The notes beneath the pieces are model-generated. The model was given only the letters and a program-made list of their open reading frames with translations, was not told the origin of the DNA and did no database searches. A stretch of 64,000 nucleotides of DNA, from contig JAHLWZ010000277.1 of the NCBI GenBank assembly GCA_020536535.1, positions 68,982-132,981 of the forward strand. The letters are read 5' to 3'. The position numbers and the translations under genes were made by a program. This document shows positions 37,319-49,932 of this stretch, piece by piece. The first letter of the stretch is position 1. Each line of letters opens with the position of its first letter. Source of the DNA: Pelomyxa schiedti (taxonomy: Eukaryota; Evosea; Pelobiontida; Pelomyxidae).

Positions 37319-40300
37319 ATGAGCCACGAGGTAAGAAATGCGTGGTCATTCCCCGTTAGTCCAGATCAATCAATCAATAAATTGACGTTGTTGGGTGTCG
37401 GTGCCTGTGTTTTTCCTCCTGTTTTTGTGTTTTTTTTTTTTTTGTGTGTGTTCCTTCCATGTCGCATACATCTGAGGTGCCTCACACACAAAAGGAAGAC
37501 GACGAGGACGCGTGGTCTTGGCTGCAGAACTCTGACCGTAACCTCCAGGCTTTTTTTTTTTTTTTTTTCCCTCTCTATTTTGTTCTTGTTTCCTTCCCAT
37601 GTTGCTGTAATTCTCCAACCAATTGTGACAATAACAGCAAACACTGTAAATATTGACCTTCGCGATGACTCGTCACCCCCACCACCTGATGGGCCGCCGC
37701 CTCCTGATGTTGTTCCTCCTTCCACAAATGTAAAACTATCAAGCACTCCACCACCGCCACTCCCACATCTCGCCCACCAAGTCGAAGTGCAACAGTGTCC
37801 TTCTGATGCCGAAGCAGTGGAAGCTGACCTGAATGCAGAGGATACACCACTTCCACCACCAAAAGTCCCAACGCCACCACCCCCACCTCCACCACGGCAA
37901 ACCGAGCTGAGACTACCTGTTACACATCACCGGCACCGCATTCACTCCACTCCAATCTCTTTTCCCAGGCAGTCTGGTGGTGAGTCACCTCAGCCTGATG
38001 GTTCTGTGTTGCATTCCTCTACCTCAATGTCATCCATCCACCCACGCAGCACCTCTGCGTCTCCCAGTCCAAAGCACACGCGCCACAAAAGTGCAAATTC
38101 AAATTCTAGCTCCCCCAAACAGAAATGCTCGAGTCCTCCACCTCCACCTGCTGATGATGAACCACCTCCTCCTCCGTTTTTGACTGAAGACGAACCTCCG
38201 CCACCCCCACTCCCGAATGACGACGAACCTCTGCCGCCGCCACCACTTCCTGCAGAAGATGAACCTCTGCCTGCTGACGACGAACCTCTACCTCCTCCAC
38301 CACTTCCTGCAGATGATGAACCCCCCCCCTCCACCCCCTGTTCCTGCTAGTGACCCTAGCCAACGAACCATTTGCACCCCAACGAGGATTGTGCCACTTC
38401 AATCCTCCCTCAAAAGTGCAAGTGCCATCTTATCCACTTCTCTTTCCGTTCCTCCACCTTTGCGTGTACCCACTGCATCAAGGCAAATAACCTCATCAAA
38501 GTCTGAGGTTCCTATCGTAGTTTCCCCTCCAAAACCTCTTCAAGGTATTCTCCCGTGCTGTATTTAGTGTTATGTTTATTCTTGGCCAGGACCATCTTCC
38601 CCGCAACCGTCACCAGAGATCAGGCCAAATGCTCTTACTCCACCTGACTTGGAGACAGGGTCTTTGACGGCTACATGCTATTCCCCAGTCCCTAGCTCTT
38701 CACCAGTTGCTAGTTTGTCACCAGTCGCCAGCTCCCTATCCACAGACGAGATACTGGGGAGCCCGATTTCCAGTTGTGGGCTATCACCTACTTATCACAG
38801 CATTAGCTTGGGGGGCAGCCCAATGATAAGACCAAGAACTTTGAGTTCACCTTCTACAGACGATACTGCCTCAACATCGGCAAGTTCAACACCACTTGAG
38901 GTGATCTCTGCCTCCATGGGTTCTACCCCAGGGACTCCAAACAGATGTTCCAACATATGCACTGATTGGATTGCCCATCTGACACCTGAAGAATTGGAAT
39001 CGTTGTCTCCAATGATGAACAAACGGAAAAAGGTAGCGGAGGAAATATTGTCCACGGAAGTCTTTTATGTTCGGCAGCTTGATACAATCATTGAGGCATG
39101 AAGAACAGTGACAATCAATTTTTTGTCTGAACGAACTCAGAAATTTGTGGAACCAATGAAAACAAATGGCATGGGTTGCTCAAAAGATGAGATTTTCCAA
39201 ATTTTTTCGAATATCCAGGGTTTCTTCCTTCCACTCTTTGTTCCTCCCTAATTGTTACTCTCCAAGTAATTAGAAATTGCCACGATAGGTGGGAACCCTC
39301 TTTATCTTTGATATTCTAATGTATTCCAGGCTCAAAGATACAATAAATCATGCCCTTACGAGTTGGGGGGATAATAGTGGTCTTGGGGCTATTTTTCAAC
39401 AAGCTACTATTCATATGGTTTTACTATAAACTGACTTTTTCCTTTCTCACAGACAACCTGGATAAAATTTTATAAGTACTATGTGAACAATTATGGTGTT
39501 TGCATGACTACTCTCAAATCCACCTCAGATAAGTATCCAGAATTTAAGCACTATCTAGAGGTTTGCCATTGGCTTTTTCTTTTTTTAATTTAAAATGAGT
39601 CTCAACTTACAGAGCTTGAACTACACGCCAACACTGGGTGGATTGAATCTCGAGGGTCTTCTGATTGCCCCAGTGCAACGCATTCCTAGATGTACAAATA
39701 CATTTATTTTTATTATACCAACAAGGAATTTTTAGATGTACTCTTGCTCACTGATTTACTCAAATCCACTCCGCGAACTCACCCAGACCACACCCAATTG
39801 AAAGAGGCACTAGCAACAATCAAAGAACTTGCTGATTACATAAATGAGCATAAGCATTATTCTGATAATGTGTGGTAGGGTCTCTTTTTTTTCTTTTTAT
39901 TTAAACCTACACCACTTAACCACAAACAAAAAAAGTGACCTGCAGGTAATCCAAGCCAAGTTTATTGACTTCACTGGACCTCCGCTTACTCTCAATGCCA
40001 AACGCCACTTAATTAAAGACGGCCCCATACTTATTGACAAGGAAAAAGACCACTTATGGATATTCTCAGATATTGCTATAATTACGAGAGCAGAGCAAAA
40101 GAAGGGTGCTGGTCTCTTCAAGTAGGTCACCTCCATTCTTTCTGAAATTAAGGTAAAAAGGTACAAACAATGTCTACAACTGAAAACTGCAACTGTCCAA
40201 GCCGAAGAAGCTTGCAAATTCCGTATAGTGTCGATGGAAGGTGCTTTTAGATGTCAGGCAGCTTCTGCTCCTGAGAGGGAAATCTGGGTAAAGGCCCTGA

Positions 40301-41318
40301 ATGACGCTCTCACCTTAGCTCGGGATACTATGATAAAAAGTTTATTCGTCGACGAGGTATTTTGTGAAGAGATACCAGCAATGTAACCATTTCCAAGGTT
40401 TCTGAATCTGAAGGTTCTAAACGATTCAACGAAGTCAAAGAGGCCGAAATAGAAACCAAGAAATTGGCTGTTATTAATAAAATCTATGCGGCTGAGAAGG
40501 AATATCTCGCTGAACTGACTTACACTTATACAGTTTGGCCATGTCCCATATCGTTTTCCCGATCTCACCGGCTTCTAAGACTTTTCTTGTGCCAATAAAG
40601 AAATGTGTTGACACCACTGCGATGGTCAAATTAGCACAATGTGAGGGGATTCTGTCAAACTTTGAGGCGCTCCTTACAGGTCACAATGAGTACGCACATG
40701 AAAATTGCTAACTCTGCGCTAACGCTCGGGAAAAGGTTCATGCAGGACTTGAGTGTCAAAGTCGCCGCCTGGAATGCAGAAAGCACACTTTCTGAAATGT
40801 TCACCAAGGTAATCTTTCCTCTTATCATTGCCAATTTAGTGTATCTCAGTCCCCTGCCTTTGTCCGTGCACTGGCAGAATATGTTACACGGCACCCTGAT
40901 CAACTTTCTGTACTTAATAATGCTATGAATTCCCAAGTATTTCATTTTTGGTTGACGGTACTACTGAATTTGCACTCACACGTGAATTACTTATTAACCG
41001 TCACACCTCCAGGATGTGGAAATCCGAGAAAAAAAGGAACTCAAGGTCCTTCTTGAGTTGCCCTTCAAACGGCTGGCGGATTATTACCTGGCCACACAGG
41101 TATCACCGCCCGACTTATCTTTATCCCAGGTGTTAACATACATCCAGGAGATGCTGCAGTACACCCCCAGGAAGAGCTCCGACTTTGATCCGCTCAGTAA
41201 GCTAGTTAACGAGCTTCACACTCTTACAGAGGAAGCGTCTGCTCAAACAAGAGCCGGAAGCAAGTCCGGCAGAAGACTCATGCCCATGCCTTCTACGAAG
41301 GCAAAAGGCAAATACTAG
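37319..41318 (+). CDS. Proline-rich RhoGEF with DH-PH and second DH-like region
   Basis: Guanine-nucleotide exchange factor for Rho/Rac GTPases. The N-terminus MSHE splices to VPHTQKEDDEDAWSWLQNSD. A proline-rich region (37660-38560) carries DDEPLPPPPLP-type repeats that could bind SH3 or EVH1 domains. The DH domain begins near 39020 (KRKKVAEEILSTEVFYVRQL) and continues through KFVEPMKTNG, the hallmark GLLIAPVQRIPR, then YVLLLTDLLKSTP across a ~60-nt intron. A PH domain follows (about 39950-40310: FIDFTGPPL, HLWIFSDIAIITRA, REIWVKALNDAL). A second DH-like region (about 40410-41230) has INKIYAAEKEYLAELTYTY and KELKVLLELPFKRLADYYL. The frame breaks at a nine-C run (38321-38329), where eight or eleven C would keep it open. 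Stop at 41318. Confidence 0.8.
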
Positions 41319-41334
41319 GCAATTGTGAACTAAA

Positions 41335-43444
41335 CTTATGTAACTAAGAGAAGAAAATTTGAAACATTTATTTAACCACTGGTTGGAGTGGATCCTCCAC
41401 TCCAAGTTTCCTTTACATTTATGACTGTGTGTTCAAAAGGGTTTCCAGGTCAGCACGTTTGTGGAAGTAACATTGCGACAGGCACTGACCATAACAGCCC
41501 TATCTCTGTACTCCCGGGGTTTACCTGAGAGTAACTAGAAGAGAAATGCTTAACAAACAAAACAACCAACAGGGGAAGTGTACCAAGAAATCCAAAGCGG
41601 GGGTGCCTTCGTTCTGCACTAGTATTTCAACAATTTCCTGTGCTTTGCCCTCTAGTTCCTCCAGTGTGCTTGAGTCGGAGAAAGCCTCTGGAACTTCAAG
41701 CGGGTGGTGGCTTAGTGAATGTGGGTGGACATGGAAGTAAATTCCCGCGCGTAACGAAGTGGTAAGAGTAGAAAACACGGATTCTCTCCACTGTTCATCT
41801 ACTACTCCTACGATCGGATTGTCAATGTCATTGTAGTCCAGTACAATCCACTATCACCTGTCATAAAAGACTTGGAGGGCATTTGGGAATACTTTTGCTG
41901 GGGGTATCAAATCCTCGTCACTTGGGATATATAGTGATGCCCACTCAGATAATGAGTGAGACAACCACAACGCAGGTAAAGTTCTTAAGAGCGATAGCCG
42001 GCTATGGGTAGAAACCCCGTTTTCGGGGGGAGCCAAATCAAAAAAGATTTCAGGTGGCATCCGGAAGATAAATAGATTACTGTGAGGGAGGCTTATTATT
42101 CAGTTGAAGATAATAAGTCACGTACTTGGAAGTAGCGTAAAATGAATCTGGACTAGAAATAATCCCGGCATACGAAAGGCAGGTAAACTCAAAATCTGCC
42201 CCTGTCTGCCAAAGGTAAGAACAACTTTACCTTTCGAGGAAAAGGACATATGGAAGTTTATAAGTTTTTGCGAGTCTTGTTGAACTCTTAGAGTCAGTGA
42301 TACTGCTGCTGAGAAAGGAAGCAAGAACATCAGATTCTGTTTTCTGAAATGTTGAGTGGAGGGAAAAAAGCTTGAGTGATTGCAACTTTCATAAAAATTG
42401 AATGAACGTCATTGGTCCATTGTCCAGTGCCTGACAAATGCATCAAATCCTCATACGAATTCATAAATAAAATGCTGAGTAGATCTATCTTTTACAAAAT
42501 GAAAATTTTGAGTATAATAAACCAATAATACATGTGGTGCTTGCTCGACGGACCCGTAGCCATCCCCTAAGCCGCGAACCTGCCACCAGACAAGACACTC
42601 CTAAACAAGTCAGCCCAAAGGGATTCCTCAAAGCACACACTGTTGTATCTAATGAGCGATTGCAGGAATTACTCAGACTTTGCCATTTATCTTCAATGAT
42701 TGCCAGTGTGTGATTCCCTTTCTCCATAACGGCAGACATTATCTTCTTCCATTCAGTATTGAAGTTAAATCGGTATAACTGTTGTTACCTTCTCATAGGA
42801 GTTTGTAGCAAAGGAGCTAATTTCAGGCCAGGTGAGGAAACCTGGAGGAACGGTTCATTTGTGAATGATTTATACTTATAATAATTTGTAGCTAGAGATT
42901 TTTGGGAGCTTGCCTTCCAAGTAACCTGCACTGTAAGCTTGCATCACTGCTGGATATTGTGCTGCCGAATATATTCGAAGCCGAGTCCAGCTAATTCCAC
43001 TTCCAGAAATGCGCTCTTTAGAACCCCACGCCATTGCTGCATTTGACTTGGTGGGTGACTTTTCCAGAAAGTTCCACATAAAAGAATACCTGAGCGCTCT
43101 CTGCCAGAAACAATATTGCCAGTTTTTTGAAGAGAAAAAGTAGTACCATAGAGGGCCTCAGGAGGCCTCGCCCGCCAAGGTGTTTGTGAATTCATCTTGG
43201 GTTCAAAAACTCGCATGGTCACACCACCCCCTTCCCTCAACCCAACAGACGCTGTTGGTTTTATTCATGTGAATTACCAACTAACAGTGTGGGGCATTAC
43301 AAAATATACAAGTGCGGTTGGCATACGGTGCTGAAATTCGACGGGAGGAGGCGGTCGTTTGGGCCTCGGAGGTGGACTCAAGGTGATGTACCACACGAAC
43401 AACACCAACATGCACGAGTACAACACCACCTGGTACCTGTTCAT
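41335..43444 (-). CDS. Phospholipase B-like (PLBD) protein
   Basis: Lysosomal or secreted amidase/lipase-family protein. The start at 43444 gives a signal-anchor (MNRYQVVLYSCMLVLFVWYI) and a proline-rich linker. Bridged exons show family hallmarks in order: WTRLRIYSAAQYPAVMQAYS with AGYLEGKLP; KGNHTLAIIEDKWQSL; SFSSKG joined across a short intron to ADFEFTCLSYAGIISSPDSF; YLSGHHYISQ joined to WIVLDYNDID, the site usually written as NSGTYNNQW; and near the end YSREYRDRAVMVSACRN. The Asn-Ser-Gly-Thr stretch is Leu-Ser-Gly-His here. The 5' intron join and the 3' end are not exactly placed. Dictyostelium has several secreted PLB paralogues, which fits an amoebozoan. Confidence 0.72.
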
Positions 43445-44072
43445 CCTCGTCAACACCGCCTGAATAAAAAAAAAAGGAAAAAAAAAAAAAGCTTCGAAAA
43501 CCAAAAAAAAAAGGCTGGCCTTAGTGGGCCGCGAAGAGTGGGATGGCAGGGAGGAAGGAGAGGGCCTCCTTAGGCGATGCATCACGCGCGAGCTGCTACT
43601 TTGTAGTTGTGGCATTGAAAAATCGCTGGTGCTACGCCGTCCGCGCGTGGTCGATGGCGAGGGGTTGGGGTTTGTGGTGCGGCTGTGCCGGTAGTATGCC
43701 TCTGTACCGTGAAAGAAATGAAACAGGTATGCACCGCCATTTTGTCGAGTGTCTTGGCCCTTTTTTTTTTTTTTTTTTTTTTGGTAGTATTATCCAGTTC
43801 AGTGATAAGAACGATAAGTGCTTGCTGACACTCTCTAAGGTTACTGTCATTCCAGAACACTAGGCCGTAATGAACATTGTACTGACAACTGCATCCACTT
43901 GTACAGATTATGCCGTCAGCGGACCCTACTAAGTCAATGGTAATTAGGGTGCATTAGTTCCCAATCTTTCGTTAGAGGATATCAACTAAGTATGGCAGAG
44001 AAATAAAGGGGGAACGGGAATACAGATGAAGGGCCTTTGGCTGGGCCTGAAAATGTGTGAGTAGGCTGGGAA
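43445..44072. other. Intergenic region with homopolymer tracts
   Basis: About 630 bp between two (-) genes. It holds A-rich tracts (43465-43512) and a run of about 22 T (43761-43782). Short open frames occur on both strands but none has support. The upstream gene's 3' end may extend into it. Confidence 0.4.
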
Positions 44073-44960
44073 TCATACGTTGGGGGTGCCGGACCGACCG
44101 CTTACAACAGGCCAGTATCCTGGAGTTTCACTCCTGGGCACGTGGTTCTTGTTGACCAGCTGTGGTGGAGACATGTCAATTTTCCCGCTGTAATATGAGT
44201 GATAAATGAGGAATGCGGAAGTGTGGCCTGGGGCACTGAATGCATTTGAAGGAGAGCCATCAGCATATTGTGCTTTTTCAAATGGGCCCTGTGTGAAATA
44301 GTACTTAATTGACAAAATAAAACCTGCAAACTCACCGGCAACATACAAGTGGTGATGAACCCCGAACAACTCCTTTCTTGTTGGTTGGAAGAGCTTCAAT
44401 TACTCCCACCCCAACTGCAGTGCAACAAACCTTCCCTTTCATTTTCCTTCTGACACGCCATGGTAAGATTACTTGCACTCACATAGCAAGAACGCATCCT
44501 AAGAAGAGCCAACATTCATGTTTCCTCCGTACTTGTTTGTCCGTTCCAGCATACGTGCATGATCATCAACAACCCCACCAAAAAAAAAATCCTCTGAATA
44601 TCCTAGACCAAACCCGTTTGTGGAGCCTGCCTTAAAAGTAATGACAATTCGCCACCGTCCTAAGATGGTGGCTAACTCATAGCAAAAAACTTGATTTTTG
44701 AACATTCTGGGGTGGATTTCGCCCTGAGTTCTTAGTTGATGTTGCCGCTTATCAGGATTCACAAGAAGGGAAAACTTAAATAATGGGCTTTCTCAAAAAA
44801 GAATGGTAAAAAGCAACCGCTGCCTTAAAATACCAACAATCGGTGCATCTAACTCCTTTTTTTGAAAAAAAAAAACACTACACAAAGAACAAGGTTTTTA
44901 AACCTTAAAACAAATAAAAAAAACCCGAAGGGGGGCTGACCACGATCCTCGAGCGTCACA
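44073..44960 (-). CDS. Unassigned coding region
   Basis: Two open segments on the - strand look coding. The upstream one (44762-44499) reads PRMFKNQVFCYELATILGRW then VITFKAGSTNGFGLGYSEDF. The downstream one (44399-44073) reads RKELFGVHHHLYVAGEFAGF, GPFEKAQYADGSPSNAFSAP and GHTSAFLIYHSYYSGKIDMS. I do not recognise the family and cannot place the start, the intron joins or the stop with confidence. It lies head-to-head with the cyclin gene, so its promoter would be near 44960. The Gly/Tyr/His-rich character hints at a secreted or lysosomal protein, but that is only an impression. Confidence 0.4.
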
Positions 44961-44973
44961 AGTCAAACGATCC

Positions 44974-46186
44974 ATGGAGTCACCTATATACGTCCAGATC
45001 TCGCGTCTATTGACACGTCTTATCGAGGCTCAAAGACCCTTCGTACAATCGAGTCCCCCCCAAAACACCGCCTTTGAAGCTGTACGAGTACCAGGAATTA
45101 CTCTGGAGGCTTACGTAAAACGGTATCGCTAGTATCGCGATGTTTCTCGCTTTTAACTTTATTCCCCTACTCACAGACTAGAGCAGTATAGTGGGTGTAG
45201 CCGAATAACTATGGTAGCCGCTTTGGTCTTTATCGACCGTATTCTCGAGAAGAACCCCTTGTTCTTCCTTACCGAGAAAAATGCTCACCGGTTACTTCTT
45301 TCGTGGTGAGTTTTGGCAACCTTAGCCTTACTCGCACTGACCATTGTGTCAGTTTAGTAACGGCCTTGAAATTTTACGAGGACAGTTTCTTCTCCAACAA
45401 GTTCTACGCCAAAGTTGGAGGAGTTTCTATGCTCGAGATGAACGCTTTGGAACTAGCTCAACTCAAGATGGTCCAGTTCGATCTTTACATAACCCCCGAG
45501 AGCTTTGCTCAGTATGATGATGCTGTAACAGCCATCACAGGTTTCATCTTATACCCGTAACACCCCAGACTAATAGGTACACAGGTCTGCCCACCCAAGA
45601 ACCCAACCAGGGCATGGAGTGCACAACCCCTCCTGGCTCCCCTTCTCCTTCTAGCACACCAGCCCCACCCCCATCTCCTCGACTTCAAGTAACCACTGTG
45701 GAAGTGGTCACGGCTACAGTAAAACCTTCCTCTACTTCATCCGGTCCTCTGTGCACTGGATCCTCAGTATCCCCACAGGAAATGACTTGCGCGTACAAGG
45801 ATTGCTCCCAGTACCAAGTCCACCCTGTTGTTACTCCTTCTTTTACGTCCCCTCCTCGCTGCGCTACTCCACCTCCACAAGTGGACCAGCAGCAGGGCAA
45901 CCCACAGCGAATCAAGCGCTCTCATCCTGCTGTGACTCACGCCACAGTCAACTCGTACAAAGCACCCCGCACATCAGCTGTCAACCAGTACCCCCCACAA
46001 CAACAGTTCTCCCACCCGGAACTGGCCTCCCACTGGGTGTCTGAGCACCAAGAGCAAGCGATGCAGGAAGCTGCAGCCTTGCACCTACAAATGATGCGCA
46101 ATCAACGCACCACAGCCCTCATGACCCCCTGTTCAGCCACACCCTCCCCCCAACAACACAACCAGGGGCTCATGCTGTGCTTCTGA
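44974..46186 (+). CDS. P/U-type (PHO80-like) cyclin
   Basis: Regulatory partner of a cyclin-dependent kinase. The ATG at 44974 gives MESPIYVQISRLLTRLIEAQ. An intron at 45123-45176 joins LEAYVKR to LEQYSGCSRITMVAALVFID. A second (45308-45352) joins NAHRLLLSC to LVTALKFYEDSFFSNKFYAK. A third (~45541-45588, acceptor cacag) leads to GLPTQEPNQGMECTTPPGSP. The core carries the cyclin-box hallmarks FIDRI, KFYEDSF and VGGVSMLEMNALELAQLKMV of the PHO80/PCL/cyclin-P group. The C-terminal ~190 residues are Pro/Ser/Thr/Gln-rich and end QHNQGLMLCF. PHO80-type cyclins act in phosphate sensing or polarity in fungi and in growth in plants and trypanosomes; the specific role here is unknown. Confidence 0.9.
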
Positions 46187-47010
46187 AGGCGGCCATATGG
46201 CCGGGGGATAGGACAGTATGCAATTCCCCACCCCATTGAAGAATGGGGTGGGCGAAGAAGCCAAACCCCTAGCCAACCCAACCCCTTTATTGCATATCCC
46301 ATAACTCCACACAACCCCCCAAAAAGCCAAATCCCAGCCGACAACGGTAACTCGTTGTTGGTAGTGGGCCTGGCCCATCTGCTAAATTAGTAAACCACAC
46401 CCTGACTCTTGCCAGGTTAGGGAACAACAACAAAACCTTTATCCCCTTTTCTTTCCATGTCGTGAGTTTGTATTTTTCTAAACTTCGCAGTGTACAGCTG
46501 TATTGTGTCACCAAAATGTGTTTTTGAATCATAAAGCTCGAACGTCACGGCAAATACTATTGTGCTCGTAGCGAGGGGAGCTACGTTCGCACGAGAAGTG
46601 ACAGGATCGAAGTACGCGAAAATGGAGGAATACCAGCACACACCCTTTGGTACTTTTTTTTGGAAGGATACCAAGTGATTTTCCACGAATTGATCCTCCA
46701 CCCCCCATGTTCAACAGTTGAGAGAATAAAATAGACACCAGACCTGCCTATGATAATGTCGCGAATAGAATTGCCACAAAAACAGAGCGAGAGCTTCCCA
46801 AACAATAAAAATAAAAAACGAAAATTTTTCCCAGCGAAATTTTTGATGAAGCTTTCCCAAAAAAAGCGGGTAGTCAAAAAAACCAACAAACCAAAGGCCT
46901 ACACTGCGTACCGATGTATCATGTAGTGCCACACGCCCGCATCACCGGCCACACTTCCCCTACAGCCATCACCCGCTTCAATCAAATATTGCTGTCACCC
47001 TGGTCCTACT
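46187..47010. other. Mostly non-coding interval; doubtful - strand ORF
   Basis: About 820 bp. An open frame on the - strand (46701-46417; VSFQKKVPKGVCWYSSIFAY, VFAVTFELYDSKTHFGDTIQ) has plausible codon use but no ATG and no family match. A-rich tracts lie at 46795-46870. I would not call a gene here without transcript evidence. Confidence 0.3.
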
Positions 47011-47159
47011 AGTTGGCTTGTGGAAGATTGGGCTCGTGGGGAGCCCAGCGCTTAAAGGGGTTGCTTCTGACCCCTGAATCGTACAGTTGCTCCTCACACC
47101 CACACCACGCATCAGGCATCATCAGCAGCCCCATTGGCATCATCAACTCCCCCAGTTCA

Positions 47160-47265
47160 GACTTCAGGTTCAGTTCAGTTCAGTTCAGTTCAGTTCAGTT
47201 CAGTTCAGTTCAGTTCAGTTCAGACTTCAGGTTCAGTTCAGTTCAGTTCAGTTCAGTTCAGTCTC
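47160..47265 (+). repeat. TTCAG pentanucleotide microsatellite
   Basis: Two arrays of the 5-bp unit ttcag (roughly ten and seven copies) separated by a partly degenerate acttcaggttcag stretch, followed by CT-rich sequence. The period of 5 is not a multiple of 3, so if coding it would yield a repeating FSSVQ-type peptide in each frame. Confidence 0.95.
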
Positions 47266-47401
47266 TCATCTCAGTCTCAGTCTGCAAGGGCAAGCAAGAT
47301 TTCTTTCAAAAGTAAGTACACTTGTACTCATGAAGTTCAAGCATACCCATTTTTATTCTAGGCGTTTTGTGGAAATTTCCGCATCATTCTATTTTATGCT
47401 G

Positions 47402-47830
47402 GCATGCAATTTGCCGCTGTTTTGAGCACATTGTTCATTCTTCCTTGTCTGCATCGAGTTCTTGCACCCTGCAAATAAGATAATAATATAAGTTTTTTGG
47501 AATTGTTATGTATGCACGCAGTCATACAGCTATCAAGTGGACGCAAAGGTTGGGTGAGGCAAATGCACAGGAATGGGCCGAGACATGTGCCAGGATTGTG
47601 GGATGGCGTTGCGACGCACGCAGTTAATTCTACGTTAAGGACCCACAATTGTACGTAGCCACCCCCACAGCAGCACGTTGTAGGCCTCGCAACGCCAAGA
47701 GCCTCTCGTCTGGCTCCCAACAGTCACCCTGGGCGGTGGTGGTGCTTCCCCAGTATTTGGTTGCGGAGGCTACGACGTACATGCGTTACGACACTTTCTG
47801 TATCTCGGGAAAATCGTAGGTTAGATGTTT
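47402..47830 (+). CDS. Possible CAP/SCP-like secreted protein fragment
   Basis: Weakly supported. An ATG at about 47402 opens MQFAAVLSTLFILPCLHRVL, which looks like a signal peptide. A segment at 47520-47630 reads HTAIKWTQRLGEANAQEWAE then TCARIVGWRCDA, which resembles the first helix of CAP/PR-1 domains (residues around Trp and AxxWAxxC). Splice joins between these pieces are not secure. Later conserved CAP motifs such as the His-containing GENL-type region are not evident; a possible VFGCGGYDVHAL occurs near 47758. It may be a degraded gene or a chance match. Confidence 0.3.
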
Positions 47831-48042
47831 CGAGCTAAGTAAGGCTACATACTACTCTGGAGATTTTGGCGAGTCAGATACTGTTATCTCCGCACCGTGT
47901 TGGTGCTGATCTCGGATGTCATCCTCAGTGCTATCCTGGGAAAACTGTCAAATTGAATTACTGCTGAACAACAGTATTGCAAGAAATGACGGCTATTTTT
48001 ATTACGGTAACAGAAAATAGGAAGGAAAGTCAGTGAATGGCC
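47831..48042. other. Intergenic region
   Basis: About 210 bp before the convergent end of the next - strand gene. Nothing identified. Confidence 0.3.
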
Positions 48043-49932
48043 TTAAGGCTCTTGTGGTGCCAGGAGCTTGTGTACATTTATCGTCCCAGATCCCTCCAAA
48101 TTTGCGAGAATGGAAGACACAGCATTGAAATTTTGTGAGCGGTTGGCTGATAGCTCCGTTTTGTTGAGTTGGGTGTACACACTGATGTTGTGGAGTATAA
48201 GTTCGACGGGAATTGTGGGAGGTTGTGAAACTGGTGCGGTGCTGAGCGCGGTGCTACTACTACGTGGTGGGGGTGCGGCTTGTGTGAATGTCAGAATTGG
48301 TGGAGGAGGCGGCTCCGGCTCAAGTCCGGGCTTGGTTGTGCTACTGTATGTGTGAGGGGGTTCTGGGGTGGTGTGTGATGGTGGCCTGGGGGAGCTATCT
48401 GCTCGGTGGAGTGTGTCCTCAAAGGAGTGCATCTCTTGGTTGATTTCTTTGTCAACGAGGCGTAGCTTAGAAAGGTACTGCTGGTTCTCGTCGGGGCACT
48501 GCTGTTCTACAGATTCCCTGTGTAAGTATTAGTACATAGGGATGCTTTCCAGAAACACGAACCAACTCGACTCTAGAAACTCGAGTATGCGGGAGGCTTC
48601 AATCTCCAAATTTCTAAAGAAAAATTTACTTTGGGAGTTGAAAGGACTAAGAGCCTACGATTCCGGTGATATAATGTCACTCCTAACTACTTGAATAGGG
48701 TGTCGTAGTTGAGTTGACTGTGGAGGCTCAGAGGCCTCTCCCACGTGAAGTTTGTAAACACTATCCTAAAAGGAACGTTATGCAAGTTGTTGGTTTGAGC
48801 TGACCCTACAATCCATTTAAAGAACAGTACTTCATGGTAGTCAATGAGATTGAGAATATCCTGCATCTTTTCAAAGAGAATCTTATGACTGTGCAGAGTC
48901 TTCTGGTGTGCCTGTGCAATCATATGCTCGTAACTGCATATGAGTCAGATATTGCTTAAGAAATTTGCATTGCTACAAACAACAAATTACCCACTGTGGA
49001 AAGGAGGGGGAATTCACATGACAACCAGCAGAAATGACTGAAGAAATATCGCGCAAACAAAGATTCAGTCTGGAGCACTCAGCTTGCACAGCAAACCATG
49101 CATCATGGCTAGCTGTTGTCTACGGGAATAAGAAATGATATAACAAACCAGTATCATACAGGGGAACTGCAAAACTGAGACACTCTTTTGATTTTTAACA
49201 TGTTGTCCTGAGTTACAGTGCCCAATGATAAAGGGGGAACTGGCAACTAGTATGTAATCAGTTCTGGATTCAAACGAGAATCAATGTACCTTAGCCTGGG
49301 TGTACAATATTTCTTGTTGCTTTCTTTTGTAGTTATCAAAAACCTTGCCAAACTTGATAACCCACACAAGTGCTAGTAATAGAAGCCTTTGTTGGCGTTT
49401 TGACAGGGGAGAGGAAAAAGAAAAAGAAACTTGATATGTTATTAGAATCAGTAGAGTTCCCTCTAGAGGGTCTTACATACCTTGCACTTGTGGTATTAAA
49501 ATATGCATGTGAAAAGGTCTCTGAGTAAGGGCAATTCCACTGAGCTAAGTGATATTGGACCATTCTAACAACGGAGAGTTTGGCCTGTTCCTTTAATTGG
49601 AGTGTGTTGGAAGTGCTTTCTGAATCCTGTTCAGGAGTTTCTACAGCTGAGATGAATTGTTTCAAACCACCGTTTAGTGTGTATGGCTGAGAAGTTACCT
49701 TCATCAAAAGAGGAAATCTGTGAGAGTTCGGGATGTGAAAACCACAGCCGCGCCATCTCCTGGGGGGTGGGGGCAAAGTCGCTCAGAACCAATATTATCA
49801 AGTCATGCAAGGCCCGCCACAACTTGTGTACCTAAACAAAGCATTCTTACTCTCCAAAGTGGTACAAAGGTGCGTAGCATCGCAGTCTACCCACCGCCTT
49901 CGGCACATTGGTGTCGAATTTCGCTATCCTCA
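48043..49932 (-). CDS. Unassigned helical protein with proline-rich C-terminus
   Basis: The ATG at 49932 gives MRIAKFDTNVPKA, spliced to VHKLWRALHDLIILVLSDFA. Seven or so exons follow in one consistent reading: QEMARLWFSHPELSQISSFD; LKEQAKLSVVRMVQYHLAQW; ALVWVIKFGKVFDNYKRKQQ; SHDAWFAVQAECSRLNLCLR; HKILFEKMQDILNLIDYHEV; FRNLEIEASRILEFLESSW. The last exon starts with ESVEQQCPDENQQYLSKLRL and holds a proline-rich stretch (48250-48400). It ends NLEGSGTINVHKLLAPQEP. The protein is mainly alpha-helical with no recognised motif; a trafficking or scaffold role would be a guess. Confidence 0.65.
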
